Source of the DNA: Streptomyces tibetensis
Lineage (GTDB): Bacteria; Actinomycetota; Actinomycetes; Streptomycetales; Streptomycetaceae
Reading direction: 5' to 3'
Length of the DNA stretch: 64,000 nucleotides
Assembly: GCF_007655005.1 (NCBI RefSeq)
Contig: NZ_SZVW01000002.1
Coordinates: 310,001-374,000 of the forward strand
Part shown: one piece after another, positions 49,012-57,324 of the stretch
How positions within the stretch are numbered: the first letter of the stretch is position 1
Layout of the letters: each line of letters starts with the position of its first letter
Position numbers and translations under genes: made by a program
The notes under the pieces: generated by a model
The model's input: the letters and a program-made list of their open reading frames with translations, nothing else
What the model was told of the DNA's origin: nothing
Databases searched by the model: none

Positions 49012-49706
49012 TCGGCGGCCTGCCGCAGCACGTACCCGAAGCCGCGCACGGTGTGGATGAGCGGCGAGCCGCCCTCGTCGGTCTCGTCGAGCTTGCGGCG
49101 CAGCCGGCTGACGACCAGCTCGACGACGTTGGAGCGGCCACCGAAGCCGTACTCCCACACGTGGTCGAGGATCTGCGCCTTGGTCAGCACGGTGGGCGAC
49201 TTGCGCATGAGGTAGCGCAGCACCTCGTACTCGGTCGGGGTGAGCGACAGCAGCCTCGCGCCGCGCCGGACCTCACGGGTGTCCTCGTCCATCGTCAGGT
49301 CGCCGACCCGGAGCACGGACCGCTGGAAGGCGGGTCCGGCGCAGCGCCGCAGCACGGTCCGCAGCCGGGCCATCAGCTCCTCCACGGCGAACGGCTTGAC
49401 CAGGTAGTCGTCCCCGCCCCGGGTGAGGCCCGCTACCCGGTCGGCGACACCGTCGCGGGCGGTGAGGAAGACCACCGGCACCATCGTGCCAAAGGCGCGC
49501 AGCCGGTCCAGGACGCCGAAGCCGTCCACGCCGGGCAGCATCAGGTCGAGCACCACGATGTCCGGGTGGAACTCGGCGGCCCGCCGCAGCGCGTCCTCGC
49601 CGGTGTACGCCGTGACCGCCTCCCAGCCCTCGTAGCGGGCGACGGTCGCGACGAGGTCGGCGATGGGCGGGTCGTCGTCGACGACGAGAAGTCGTACTTT
49701 CTCCAC
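49008..49706 (-). CDS. OmpR/PhoB-family response regulator
   Basis: A 232-residue regulator: receiver with acidic pocket VVDDD, phosphoacceptor VVLDLMLPG, the Thr/Lys switch positions (VFLTAR, DYLVKPF), and a C-terminal winged helix (ARLLSLTPTEYEVLRYL, RSNVVELVVSRLRRKLD). GTG at 49704-49706 starts EKVRLLVVDDD. Likely binds the direct repeat at 49790-49808 between itself and the divergent operon. Confidence 0.95.
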   Translation of the reverse strand: MEKVRLLVVDDDPPIADLVATVARYEGWEAVTAYTGEDALRRAAEFHPDIVVLDLMLPGVDGFGVLDRLRAFGTMVPVVFLTARDGVADRVAGLTRGGDDYLVKPFAVEELMARLRTVLRRCAGPAFQRSVLRVGDLTMDEDTREVRRGARLLSLTPTEYEVLRYLMRKSPTVLTKAQILDHVWEYGFGGRSNVVELVVSRLRRKLDETDEGGSPLIHTVRGFGYVLRQAAE

Positions 49707-49789
49707 GCGCTCATAGTGCTGCACGCGTCCCGTGCCGCCATAGCCGCGTGCCCCCTCGCCGCGGGATCGATAACCACTTGAAAGTCCGG

Positions 49790-49808
49790 CGACAGCTTCC
49801 CGACAGCT
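49790..49808. promoter_or_regulatory. direct repeat CGACAGCT-TCC-CGACAGCT, candidate response-regulator site
   Basis: Two identical octamers with an 11-bp period, the spacing favoured by tandem-binding OmpR-family dimers. It is in the 152-bp intergenic between the regulator and the divergent ferric-reductase-like gene, about 50 bp before the latter's GTG. Confidence 0.55.
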
Positions 49809-49858
49809 CCCCCGCGCCAAGCTCGGTGTTCCAGGAGCCGATCAAGGAGCTGCCGATC

Positions 49859-51199
49859 GTGACGACCCTCCATCAACGTCCTGTGGCGCCCCGCCCGGGG
49901 GTGCGCCCCAAAGTGGTGGGCCGCACCGGCCTGACCGCGGTGCTGCTGGCGAACGCGGTCGTGGTGGCCGTGTTCTTCGCGCAGGCCGGTTTCGCGTCGA
50001 ACGCGCTGATCGTGCTGGGCCGGCTGGCCGGTCTGTACGCGGCGCTGCTCATGGCGTTCCAGTTGCTGCTGGTGGCCCGGCTGCCGTGGTTCGACCGGCG
50101 GATCGGCATGGACCGGCTGACGTCCTGGCACCGCTGGACGGGCTTTTCGGTGCTGTGGCTGCTGCTCGCGCACGCCGTGTTCATCGTCTTCGGCTACGCC
50201 GCGTCCTCGTCCCTGGACCCGGTGAACCAGCTGGTGGACCTCGCCGAGACGGTCGAGGGCGTGCTGCGGGCGATCGTCGCGCTGGCGATCATCCTGGTGG
50301 TGGGTGCGGTCTCGGCCCGGTACGCCCGGCGCCGGCTGGCGTACGAGACCTGGCACTTCATCCATCTGTACACCTACGTGGCGGTGGTGCTGGCGTTCAC
50401 GCACCAGGTCGCGGCGGGGACGACGTTCGCCTCGTCGCCGGTCGCGACGGCGTACTGGTACGCCCTGTGGGGCGGGGCCCTCGCCGCGGTGTTCGCCGGG
50501 CGGCTGGTGCTTCCGTTGTGGCGCAACCTCCGCCACCGGCTCCGGGTGAGCGCCGTCGTCCCGGAGAACGACCACGTGGTCTCGGTCTACGTCACGGGCC
50601 GCGACCTGGACCGGCTGCCCGCCCGGGCGGGGCAGTTCTTCCTGTGGCGGTTCCTGACCCGGGACCGCTGGTGGCAGGCGAACCCGTTCTCCCTGTCGGC
50701 CGCCCCGGACGGCCGTACGCTGCGCCTGACCGTCAAGCGGGCCGGTGCCGGCAGCGCGGCCCTGCGGCATCTGAAGGTCGGCACGCGCGTGTTCGCCGAG
50801 GGCCCCTACGGCGCCTTCACCACCCTGCACCGCACCCGCCCCGACGCCGTGCTCATCGCCGGTGGCGTCGGTGTCACGCCGATCCGGGCCCTGCTGGAGG
50901 AACTGCGCGGCCACGCGGTCGTGATCTACCGGGTGGCCACGGACCGGGACGCCGTCCTCTACGACGAACTGCGCGACCTCGCGCTCGCCAGGGGCGCCGA
51001 GCTGCACCTGGTCACCGGCCCGCCCGTGCCCGACCGGCTGGCTCCGCCGGAGCTCGCCCGGCTGGTGCCGGACCTCGCGGAGCGGGACGTCTACCTGTGC
51101 GGTCCGCCGCCGATGATGAACGCGGTGCTCGGCAGCCTGCGCGAGCTGGGTGTGCCGGGGTCGCAGATCCACTTCGAACGCTTCAGCCTGGCCGGATGA
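49859..51199 (+). CDS. ferric-reductase-like transmembrane flavocytochrome
   Basis: A 446-residue membrane oxidoreductase of the ferric reductase/NADPH-oxidase type: about six membrane helices with His residues for two haems (SWHRWTGFSVLWLLLAHAVF and HFIHLYTYVAVVLAFTHQ), an FAD-binding domain (WQANPFSLSAAP) and an NAD(P)-binding domain (LIAGGVGVTPIRALLEEL, VYLCGPPPMM). It can pass electrons from cytoplasmic NAD(P)H across the membrane. GTG at 49859 has AAGGAG about ten bases upstream. The FMN-binding protein and ApbE genes follow closely. Confidence 0.93.
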   Translation: MTTLHQRPVAPRPGVRPKVVGRTGLTAVLLANAVVVAVFFAQAGFASNALIVLGRLAGLYAALLMAFQLLLVARLPWFDRRIGMDRLTSWHRWTGFSVLWLLLAHAVFIVFGYAASSSLDPVNQLVDLAETVEGVLRAIVALAIILVVGAVSARYARRRLAYETWHFIHLYTYVAVVLAFTHQVAAGTTFASSPVATAYWYALWGGALAAVFAGRLVLPLWRNLRHRLRVSAVVPENDHVVSVYVTGRDLDRLPARAGQFFLWRFLTRDRWWQANPFSLSAAPDGRTLRLTVKRAGAGSAALRHLKVGTRVFAEGPYGAFTTLHRTRPDAVLIAGGVGVTPIRALLEELRGHAVVIYRVATDRDAVLYDELRDLALARGAELHLVTGPPVPDRLAPPELARLVPDLAERDVYLCGPPPMMNAVLGSLRELGVPGSQIHFERFSLAG

Positions 51200-51212
51200 C
51201 GAGGAGAGATTC

Positions 51213-51626
51213 GTGAAGCGAGCCCTGCCCGTCCTCGTCCTCAGTGTCGCGGGCCTGATCCCCCTCTGGCGCTACGCGCCCTCTCAGGACACCGGTTCGT
51301 CGTCGGCCCCCGCCGAGGCGGCGGCGCCGGCGTCCACCCCCTCGGCCTCCTCGTCGGGCGGCGCCACGACCACCGTCGTGTCGGGGTCCCTCGTCGACAC
51401 CGAGAAGGGCCCGGTGCGGGTCGAGGTCACCTTCGACGGCGACAGGATCGCCTCGGTGCGGATGCTCCGGCAGCCGGACCACCCGCAGACCACGGCCGCG
51501 GTTCCGCGGCTGATCGAGGAGACGCTCCGGGCGCAGAGCGCCGACATCGACACGGTGTCGGGCGCGACGATCACCAGCGACGGCTACAGGGAGTCGCTCC
51601 AGGCCGCCATCGACGCGAGGGGCTGA
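51213..51626 (+). CDS. exported FMN-binding protein
   Basis: A 137-residue protein with an N-terminal membrane/signal segment (LPVLVLSVAGLIPLWRY), a Ser/Ala/Pro linker and one FMN_bind domain (residues about 60-137). The segment SGATITSDGY carries the Thr to which FMN is attached covalently by ApbE. GTG at 51213 follows GAGGAGAG. It probably accepts electrons from the flavocytochrome just upstream and passes them to an unknown extracytoplasmic acceptor. Confidence 0.9.
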   Translation: MKRALPVLVLSVAGLIPLWRYAPSQDTGSSSAPAEAAAPASTPSASSSGGATTTVVSGSLVDTEKGPVRVEVTFDGDRIASVRMLRQPDHPQTTAAVPRLIEETLRAQSADIDTVSGATITSDGYRESLQAAIDARG

Positions 51627-51631
51627 GCGGG

Positions 51632-52378
51632 ATGAGGGGGTTGCGGCGCGTCGAGCACGTCATGGGGTTCCCGGTGTCGGTGCGGATCGACGACGAGGAC
51701 GTCCCCGAGGCGGCGGTGGACGGCCTGTTCGCCTGGCTGCGCGAGGTCGACGCACGGTTCAGCCCATTCCGCCCGGACAGCGAGGTGTCACGGCTGGACC
51801 GGGGCGAGGTGTCCGAGCCCGGCCCGGAGCTGCGTGAGGTCCTGGACCTGTGCGAGGAGTACCGGATCGCCACCCAGGGCGCTTTCGACGTGCGCCTGCC
51901 CGGCCGCGGCCTGGACCCCTGCGCCGTGGTGAAGGGCTGGTCGGTGCAGCGGGGAGCGGAACTGCTGTCGGCGGCGGGGGCGCGCCGCTTCTGCCTCAAC
52001 GCCGGCGGCGACGTGATCGCCTCCGGCGGCCCCTGGCGCGTCGGCGTGCGCCATCCCGAGCACGCCGACCGGCTCTGCACGGTCCTGGACGTCACGGACC
52101 GGGCCGTGGCGACCTCCGCCCGTTACGAACGCGGTGACCACATCCTCGACGGCCGCACCGGCCGCCCCGCGACCGGCCTGCTCAGCGTGACCGTGGTGGC
52201 CCCGACCCTGACGGAGGCGGACACGGTCGCGACGGCGGCCTTCGCACTCGGCAGGGAGGGCGTCGGATGGGCGGCCGCCCGCGAGAGGTGCGAGGTGTTC
52301 GCGGTGGACGCGGACCGGCGGGTGCTGCGCAGTGCCGGATTCCCGGCGGCGGGCGCGGAGGGGGTCGCGGCGGCGTGA
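51632..52378 (+). CDS. apbE: FAD:protein FMN transferase ApbE
   Basis: A 248-residue flavin transferase that attaches FMN from FAD to Thr in flavinylation motifs. Landmarks: MGFPVSVRI start, DARFSPFRPDSEVSRL, FDVRLPGRG, LNAGGDV, VATSARYERGDHILDGRTGRP and TEADTVATAAF. No signal peptide or lipobox is visible although many ApbE proteins are exported. It begins 5 bp after the FMN-binding-protein stop, so the substrate is presumably that protein. Confidence 0.93.
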   Translation: MRGLRRVEHVMGFPVSVRIDDEDVPEAAVDGLFAWLREVDARFSPFRPDSEVSRLDRGEVSEPGPELREVLDLCEEYRIATQGAFDVRLPGRGLDPCAVVKGWSVQRGAELLSAAGARRFCLNAGGDVIASGGPWRVGVRHPEHADRLCTVLDVTDRAVATSARYERGDHILDGRTGRPATGLLSVTVVAPTLTEADTVATAAFALGREGVGWAAARERCEVFAVDADRRVLRSAGFPAAGAEGVAAA

Positions 52379-52620
52379 GCCGGGTGACCCCGCTCAGCCG
52401 CTGCCCGGCAGGTCCTCCAGGAAGCCCGCCGGCGGTAAGAGGAACAGGCTGCCGGCGTGCGGGCGGCCCTGATGTGGAGGAACAGGTCGCCCGAGGTGGA
52501 CGGCGCGTGGTGCCGGGGTCCGCCCGCTCCCCCTCCGGGACGGCACGGCCCACGCCCCTGACACGATGCCCAGCGGACAGGCGGTCGGAACTCCCCGGGC
52601 ACGACGGGCGGTTGCCGGGT
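52379..52620. other. intergenic stretch without a recognised gene
   Basis: 242 bp between apbE and the beta-galactosidase remnant. Minus-strand frames stay open here but match nothing I recognise; it may be decayed flanking sequence of the same pseudogene locus. Confidence 0.4.
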
Positions 52621-53045
52621 CTACTCCTCCCGCAGCACCTTGACGTCCCACGGCCCGAGCGGCACCGCGTCGGCGTACCGGGCGTCCGACAGCACCTCCC
52701 GCAGGGACGTCGGCACAGGCACGGACATCTCGTCCCACGACCAGCTGTGCAGGAAGCGCACCCGGCGGCCGTCGCGGGCGGTCGCGGAGGTCGCCGTGAC
52801 GCTCGGGTGGTCGGGGCGCCAGGCGCCGTCCGGGGCGTACCGGTCGAACAGGGCCTGAGCGAAAGCCGGGTCGGGCACGGTGCCGGCGTAGGTGATGCCT
52901 CCGGCCCCGCGACGGTGGGTGGTGACGGCGGTCCAGCGGCCGAAGTGCGGTGCTCATAGGCGCCAAGGTCTCGGCGCCCTGCGGCGACAGCCCGTCCGCC
53001 CAGTACAGGGCGTGCGCGCCGGGCGGGAGGGGGAGGGCCTGCGTG
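52621..53045 (-). pseudogene. 3' remnant of a GH42 beta-galactosidase, frameshifted
   Basis: The minus strand carries the C-terminal end of a GH42 beta-galactosidase. Readable pieces are ALYWADGLSPQGAETLA, then YEH, then HFGRWTAVTTHRRGAGG, ITYAGTVPDPAFAQALFDRY and VKVLREE at the end. The three frames needed imply single-base deletions near 52958 and 52948. Everything upstream (N-terminal barrel and catalytic residues) is absent, so it cannot be functional. It lies next to the GH84/GH38 locus and may be a lost member. Confidence 0.75.
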
Positions 53046-53142
53046 CAAGGGAAAGGGCTTGCTCGACTACGTAGTCACGCCAGTGTGAGAGCCGCGGCGG
53101 CCGACGTCAGCGGCCGGGACAGAACCGGCCTCCCCACGCCCC

Positions 53143-53159
53143 ATTGATTGATCCATTCA
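53143..53159. promoter_or_regulatory. AT-rich ATTGATTGATCCATTCA element upstream of GH84
   Basis: Contains GATTGATC and TCCATTCA, related to the TTGAATCA elements near the RpiR gene and the alpha-mannosidase gene. It is about 85 bp before the GH84 GTG. Confidence 0.4.
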
Positions 53160-53243
53160 GCATCTCTAGCATCACTCGGTGGCTCCATTCACCTCTTCCT
53201 CTCCGGCCCGGGACGTGCGCCCGCGGCACCCGAAGGAGCATCC

Positions 53244-56200
53244 GTGTTCCCAGCCACTCGCGTCAGCCCGCCCGCCGCCTTGCTGCTGGCGCTGAGCCTC
53301 CTCCTCGCGACTGCACCGGCCGCCGACGCCACACCATCGCGGCCCCCGACGGGCGCCCCACCCCAAGTCTGGCCGCAGCCCCGCCACATGGATGCCGGGA
53401 CCGGCCGGTTCCCGGTGCCCGACCGGGTGGTGGCGGTCGTCGGGCGGGGCACCGACCCGTCGGCGCGGCGGGTCGTCGAGACCGTCCTGCGCCACGCCGG
53501 GGCCGAGCGGATCGACACCGTCACCGAGCCGCCCCCGCGGGCCCCCTTCACCGTCTTCCTCGGCGGCCCGAAGGAGAACGCCGCCACGGCCCCGGCCCTG
53601 CGCCGCCTGCACGCCCCCTCCCCCGCCGGGCTGCCCTCCGGCGGGTACGTCCTCGCCTCGGGTCGCAGCGCCGGCCGCACCGTCCTCGCCCTGTCCGGCG
53701 CCGACCCCACGGGCACCTTCTACGCCGCCCAGACGCTGCGCCAACTGGTCACCCGGACGGTGCCGCAGGTGACCGTCCGGGACTGGCCCACCGCCGCCCT
53801 GCGCGGAGTGATCGAGGGTTTCTACGGCACCCCCTGGTCGCAGTCCGAGCGGCTCAGCCAGCTCGACTTCTACGGCCGCACCAAGCAGAACGTCTACGTC
53901 TACTCGCCCAAGGACGACCCGTATCTGCGCGAGCGCTGGCGGGACGAGTACCCGCCCGCGGAACTGGCCCAGTTGAGGGAGCTGGTCGACCGGGCCGGCG
54001 CCAACCACGTCCGCTTCACCTACGCCCTCTCCCCCGGACTGTCCGTCTGCTACTCCTCCGGCGCCGACCTCGCGGCCCTCACCCGCAAGCTGGACTCGCT
54101 GTACGCCGTCGGTGTGCGGTCCTTCGCGATCCCGCTGGACGACATCAGCTACACGAAGTGGAACTGCGATGCCGACGAGCGGGAGTTCGGCACGGGAGGC
54201 GGCGCCGCCGGGGCGGCGCAGGCGCATCTGCTGAACCGGGCGTGGCAGGACTTCTCCGCCGGGCACCCGGGCCTCGAGCCGCTGGAGATGGTCCCCACCG
54301 AGTACTCCGACCTCGCCGACTCCCCCTACAAGAAGGCGCTGCGGGAGAAGCTGGCCCCGTCCGTCGTCGTGGAGTGGACCGGTGTCGGGGTGATCGCCCC
54401 GACCGTCACCGCCGAGCAGGTCGCGCAGGCGCGTGAGGTCTACGGCCATCCGATCCTGCTCTGGGACAACTACCCGGTCAACGACTACGTCACCAGCCGC
54501 CTGCTGCTCGGCCCCTACACCGGCCGTGAGCCCGGCGTGGCGAAGGCGGTGACCGGGGTGACGGCCAACCCGATGGTGCAGGGCGAGGCGAGCCGGATCG
54601 CCCTGTTCACCTCCGCCGCCTACCTGTGGAACCCGGACGCCTACGACCCACGGGCGGCGTTCCTCACCTCCGTGCGCGACTTCGCCGGACCCGGCGCCGC
54701 CCCGTGGCTGCGGATCTTCGCCGAGAACAACCACTCGTCCCAGCTCGACGCCACCGAGTCCCCCACCCTGAGCGCCCTGATCGCCAGGTTCCGCACGGCG
54801 TACGAGGAGGACTCCGGCCTCGGCCGGGCCGCCGACGCACTCCGCTCGTACTTCGCCCGCATGGCGGCCACGCCCGCCGAACTCCGCTCCCGCCTGCACA
54901 ATCCGGGCTTCCTGAAGGAGACCGCGGCCTGGCTGGACAAGCTCGGCCGCTACGGCACCGCCGGGCAGACGGCCGTGGACCTGCTGCTGGCGGGCAAGAG
55001 GGGCGACACCGAGGCGGTCACCACGTACTGGAACCGGCTCAGGGCCCAGCGCAAGGAACTCGACGCGACACCCCAGCAGGTGGCGCCGGGGGTGATGGAT
55101 CCGTTCCTCTACTCGGCGATGACCGCGAACGCGCCCGACCCGGGGGTGGACGCCCGGTTCACGCCCGGGTCCGTCAGCCTGGAGCCGGGTGGTTCCGCGA
55201 AGGTGACCCTCTCCTTCTCCGACGCCTCGGCGAGGACGGTCGCGTGGAAGCTGAGCGTCCCCGACGGGGTCACCGTCTCGCCCGACTCCGGCACCGCGAC
55301 CGTCCCGGCCGGGGGCAGCGCCTCGGCGACCGTGACCGTCACGGCCCGGGCGGGCGCCTCCGACGGGGTGCGGTCCGTCGTGGTGACGGGCGAGGGCCTC
55401 CTCAGCCGTGCGATTCCGGTGCGGGTCACCGGCGGCACCGGTTCGCCGAGGGCGCTGACCGCCAACTTCAGCGGGGCGTCCGTCAGTTCGATCGACCTGG
55501 CCTCCAAGAAGACGACGAACATCCCGGTGGGCGCCAACCCCGGGGAGATCGTGACCAGTTCGGACGGACGCACGGCCTACGCGGCAGCCCAGGGCGCGAA
55601 CACGGTCAGCGTGATCGACGTGGCGCAGGGGAAGGTCACCGCCACGGTCCCGGTCGGCAAGGTCCCCGCCGGGCTCGCGCTCACCCCGGACGGCCGCACC
55701 CTCTGGGTCGCCAACTACGGGGACGGCACGGTCCAGCCCGTCGACACGGCCTCCCTCACCCCGGGCGCTCCCGTGCGGGTCGGAAACGGGCCGGAGAACC
55801 TGGCCGTCACGCCCGACGGACGGACGCTCTACGTGCCCGACATCAAGGACAACACCGTCACGCCGGTCGACCTCGCCACCCGCGAGGCCCAGGCCCCCGT
55901 CCCCGTGGGCCCGAGCCCCTTCAACGTCGTGGCCGCGCCGGACGGGAAGACGGTGTACGTGTCCAACTCCGGTGGTTCGACGATCACTCCGATCGACACG
56001 GCCACGAACGACACCGAACCGACGCTCCTGGTCACCGGCCAGGCCTACGGACTCGCCCTGTCGCCGGACGGCCGAACCCTGTGGGTCAGTCCCAGTACCG
56101 GCGACACCGTCACACCCCTCGACACGGTCACCGGCGCCCCGGGGAAGACGGTGAGGCCCGGCAGGTCCGCCTTCGACGTCGCCCTGGACTGGAACGGCGC

Positions 56201-56333
56201 CACCGCGTACGTCACCACGGCCGACGCGGGCGCCCTGGTCCCGTTCGACCCGGCGTCCGGGGCCGTCGGGACACCGCTGACGACGGGCGCCTATCCGCTG
56301 GCCGTGGCGCTGACACCGGTACCGGTGCGGTGA
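53244..56333 (+). CDS. secreted GH84 beta-N-acetylhexosaminidase fused to a YVTN/NHL-type beta-propeller
   Basis: A 1029-residue exported enzyme. Signal peptide (1-30), GH84 N-terminal domain (about 40-180), catalytic barrel (RGVIEGFYGTPWS; catalytic pair Asp299-Asp300 in IPLDDIS), helical domain (DYVTSRLLLG region to about 625), an immunoglobulin-like beta domain (about 640-735), then about seven repeats of the YVTN type (PDGRTLWVANYGDGTVQPVDTA-like) to the C-terminus. It should remove beta-linked GlcNAc from glycoconjugates or hyaluronan-like chains outside the cell; the propeller probably binds a partner or surface. GTG at 53244 follows AAGGAG at seven bases. Full reading to a single stop. 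Confidence 0.9.
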   Translation: MFPATRVSPPAALLLALSLLLATAPAADATPSRPPTGAPPQVWPQPRHMDAGTGRFPVPDRVVAVVGRGTDPSARRVVETVLRHAGAERIDTVTEPPPRAPFTVFLGGPKENAATAPALRRLHAPSPAGLPSGGYVLASGRSAGRTVLALSGADPTGTFYAAQTLRQLVTRTVPQVTVRDWPTAALRGVIEGFYGTPWSQSERLSQLDFYGRTKQNVYVYSPKDDPYLRERWRDEYPPAELAQLRELVDRAGANHVRFTYALSPGLSVCYSSGADLAALTRKLDSLYAVGVRSFAIPLDDISYTKWNCDADEREFGTGGGAAGAAQAHLLNRAWQDFSAGHPGLEPLEMVPTEYSDLADSPYKKALREKLAPSVVVEWTGVGVIAPTVTAEQVAQAREVYGHPILLWDNYPVNDYVTSRLLLGPYTGREPGVAKAVTGVTANPMVQGEASRIALFTSAAYLWNPDAYDPRAAFLTSVRDFAGPGAAPWLRIFAENNHSSQLDATESPTLSALIARFRTAYEEDSGLGRAADALRSYFARMAATPAELRSRLHNPGFLKETAAWLDKLGRYGTAGQTAVDLLLAGKRGDTEAVTTYWNRLRAQRKELDATPQQVAPGVMDPFLYSAMTANAPDPGVDARFTPGSVSLEPGGSAKVTLSFSDASARTVAWKLSVPDGVTVSPDSGTATVPAGGSASATVTVTARAGASDGVRSVVVTGEGLLSRAIPVRVTGGTGSPRALTANFSGASVSSIDLASKKTTNIPVGANPGEIVTSSDGRTAYAAAQGANTVSVIDVAQGKVTATVPVGKVPAGLALTPDGRTLWVANYGDGTVQPVDTASLTPGAPVRVGNGPENLAVTPDGRTLYVPDIKDNTVTPVDLATREAQAPVPVGPSPFNVVAAPDGKTVYVSNSGGSTITPIDTATNDTEPTLLVTGQAYGLALSPDGRTLWVSPSTGDTVTPLDTVTGAPGKTVRPGRSAFDVALDWNGATAYVTTADAGALVPFDPASGAVGTPLTTGAYPLAVALTPVPVR

Positions 56334-56339
56334 CGCGGG

Positions 56340-56371
56340 ACGGCCGGGGCCCGGCTAGGGGCCCCGGCCGT
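56340..56371. terminator. bidirectional hairpin between GH84 and SIS genes
   Basis: A perfect 13-bp stem, ACGGCCGGGGCCC with GGGCCCCGGCCGT, around a 6-nt loop, inside the 57-bp gap of two convergent genes. Confidence 0.8.
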
Positions 56372-56390
56372 CGGGACCGGAGGGTCGGGC

Positions 56391-57155
56391 TCAGCTCGCC
56401 GTGCGGCGTATGCGGCCCTCGTACTTCTTCTCCAGCTCCAGGTTGCCCTCGAAACCGCCGGGCACGTTGGCGGAGACGTAGACCGGGGGCCGTTCGCCGG
56501 CGGCGAGGAGGCGGCCGGCCGCTTCGGCGACCGTCATCTGGACCAGCATCGCGCCGGTGAGCGTGGACAGGGCGCAGACCGCGCCACCGCCGGGCAGTTC
56601 GAGCAGGGAATCGCCGGGCGGGGCCGCGTTGTCGAGGACGACGTCGGCGATGTCGGCGAGCTTGCGGCCGCTGGGGTGGGCGGCGGGGACGGCCCGGGTG
56701 TGGGCGAGGGAGGTGAGGGCCAGGACGCGGTGGCCGCGCTCCGAGGCCCGCAGGGCCATCTCCACGATCACGTTGTTGACACCGGAGTTGGAGATGACGA
56801 CGAAGAGGTCCTGGGGGCGCGGGGCAGCGAGGTCGTAGAGCCGCTCGGCCACCCCCGCCCGGCGTTCGAGGAGCGGGTCGTCGAGGACGGACGGGTCCTC
56901 GCCGCCGTAGAGGACGAGGTCGGTGATGCTGAGCCGGTTGGTGGGGACCAGTCCGCCGGCGCGGCCCGCGAGTTCCAGGACGAGGGCCTGCGAGTGGCCG
57001 GTGCCGAAGGCCTGGACGACTCCGTCCGCGCGCACGCACTCGGCGACCAGGTCCGCCGCGGCGGCCACGGCGGCGCGGGAGGACTCGACGACGCGCTCCA
57101 GGACGGTGCGGCTCTCGCGCGCGAACCCCTGGGCGCTCACAGACTCGACGGACAT
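56391..57155 (-). CDS. SIS-domain sugar isomerase-like protein (UPF0309 type)
   Basis: A 254-residue soluble sugar-isomerase-fold protein: FGTGHSQALVLELAGRAGG, VISNSGVNNVIVEMALRASERGHRVLALTS, GGAVCALSTLTGAMLVQ. It probably binds a phosphosugar such as an N-acetylhexosamine derivative, and could be an isomerase or a deglycosylating etherase relative. GGGGAG seven bases before the ATG at 57155 supports this start over 57194. It diverges from the RpiR gene across a motif-rich intergenic and faces the GH84 gene. Confidence 0.82.
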   Translation of the reverse strand: MSVESVSAQGFARESRTVLERVVESSRAAVAAAADLVAECVRADGVVQAFGTGHSQALVLELAGRAGGLVPTNRLSITDLVLYGGEDPSVLDDPLLERRAGVAERLYDLAAPRPQDLFVVISNSGVNNVIVEMALRASERGHRVLALTSLAHTRAVPAAHPSGRKLADIADVVLDNAAPPGDSLLELPGGGAVCALSTLTGAMLVQMTVAEAAGRLLAAGERPPVYVSANVPGGFEGNLELEKKYEGRIRRTAS

Positions 57156-57201
57156 CGCGACACTCCCCACTGAAGAACTCCCAGCCGAAGGCATACCCAG
57201 C

Positions 57202-57292
57202 TGATGGATTGAATCACCCTACACTTCCCCATCGGTGAATCAATGAATCACACCGGGTATCGGCCGGACAATGGGTCCTGGTATTCAATCCG
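57202..57292. promoter_or_regulatory. operator-like cluster of TTGAATCA/TGAATCAAT elements between SIS and RpiR genes
   Basis: Three elements: TGATGGATTGAATCACC (57202-57218), GGTGAATCAATGAATCACACC (57234-57254) and GGTATTCAATCCG (57280-57292, reverse orientation of the first). Each contains GATTGAAT or TGAATCA. Spacing and divergent-gene placement suit control by the adjacent RpiR regulator. Confidence 0.55.
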
Positions 57293-57324
57293 CACGCGGA
57301 AAGGTGGCTGGTACCTTCTTGCCC

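Noticed and set aside
52394..52966. 190-codon minus-strand frame over the GH42 remnant
   Set aside because: It runs in a different frame from the recognisable GH42 residues and has no family match.
53148..53243. N-terminal extension of the GH84 frame (32 codons)
   Set aside because: The GTG at 53244 has AAGGAG at the right distance and starts a normal signal peptide; the extension would put charged residues before it and no RBS.
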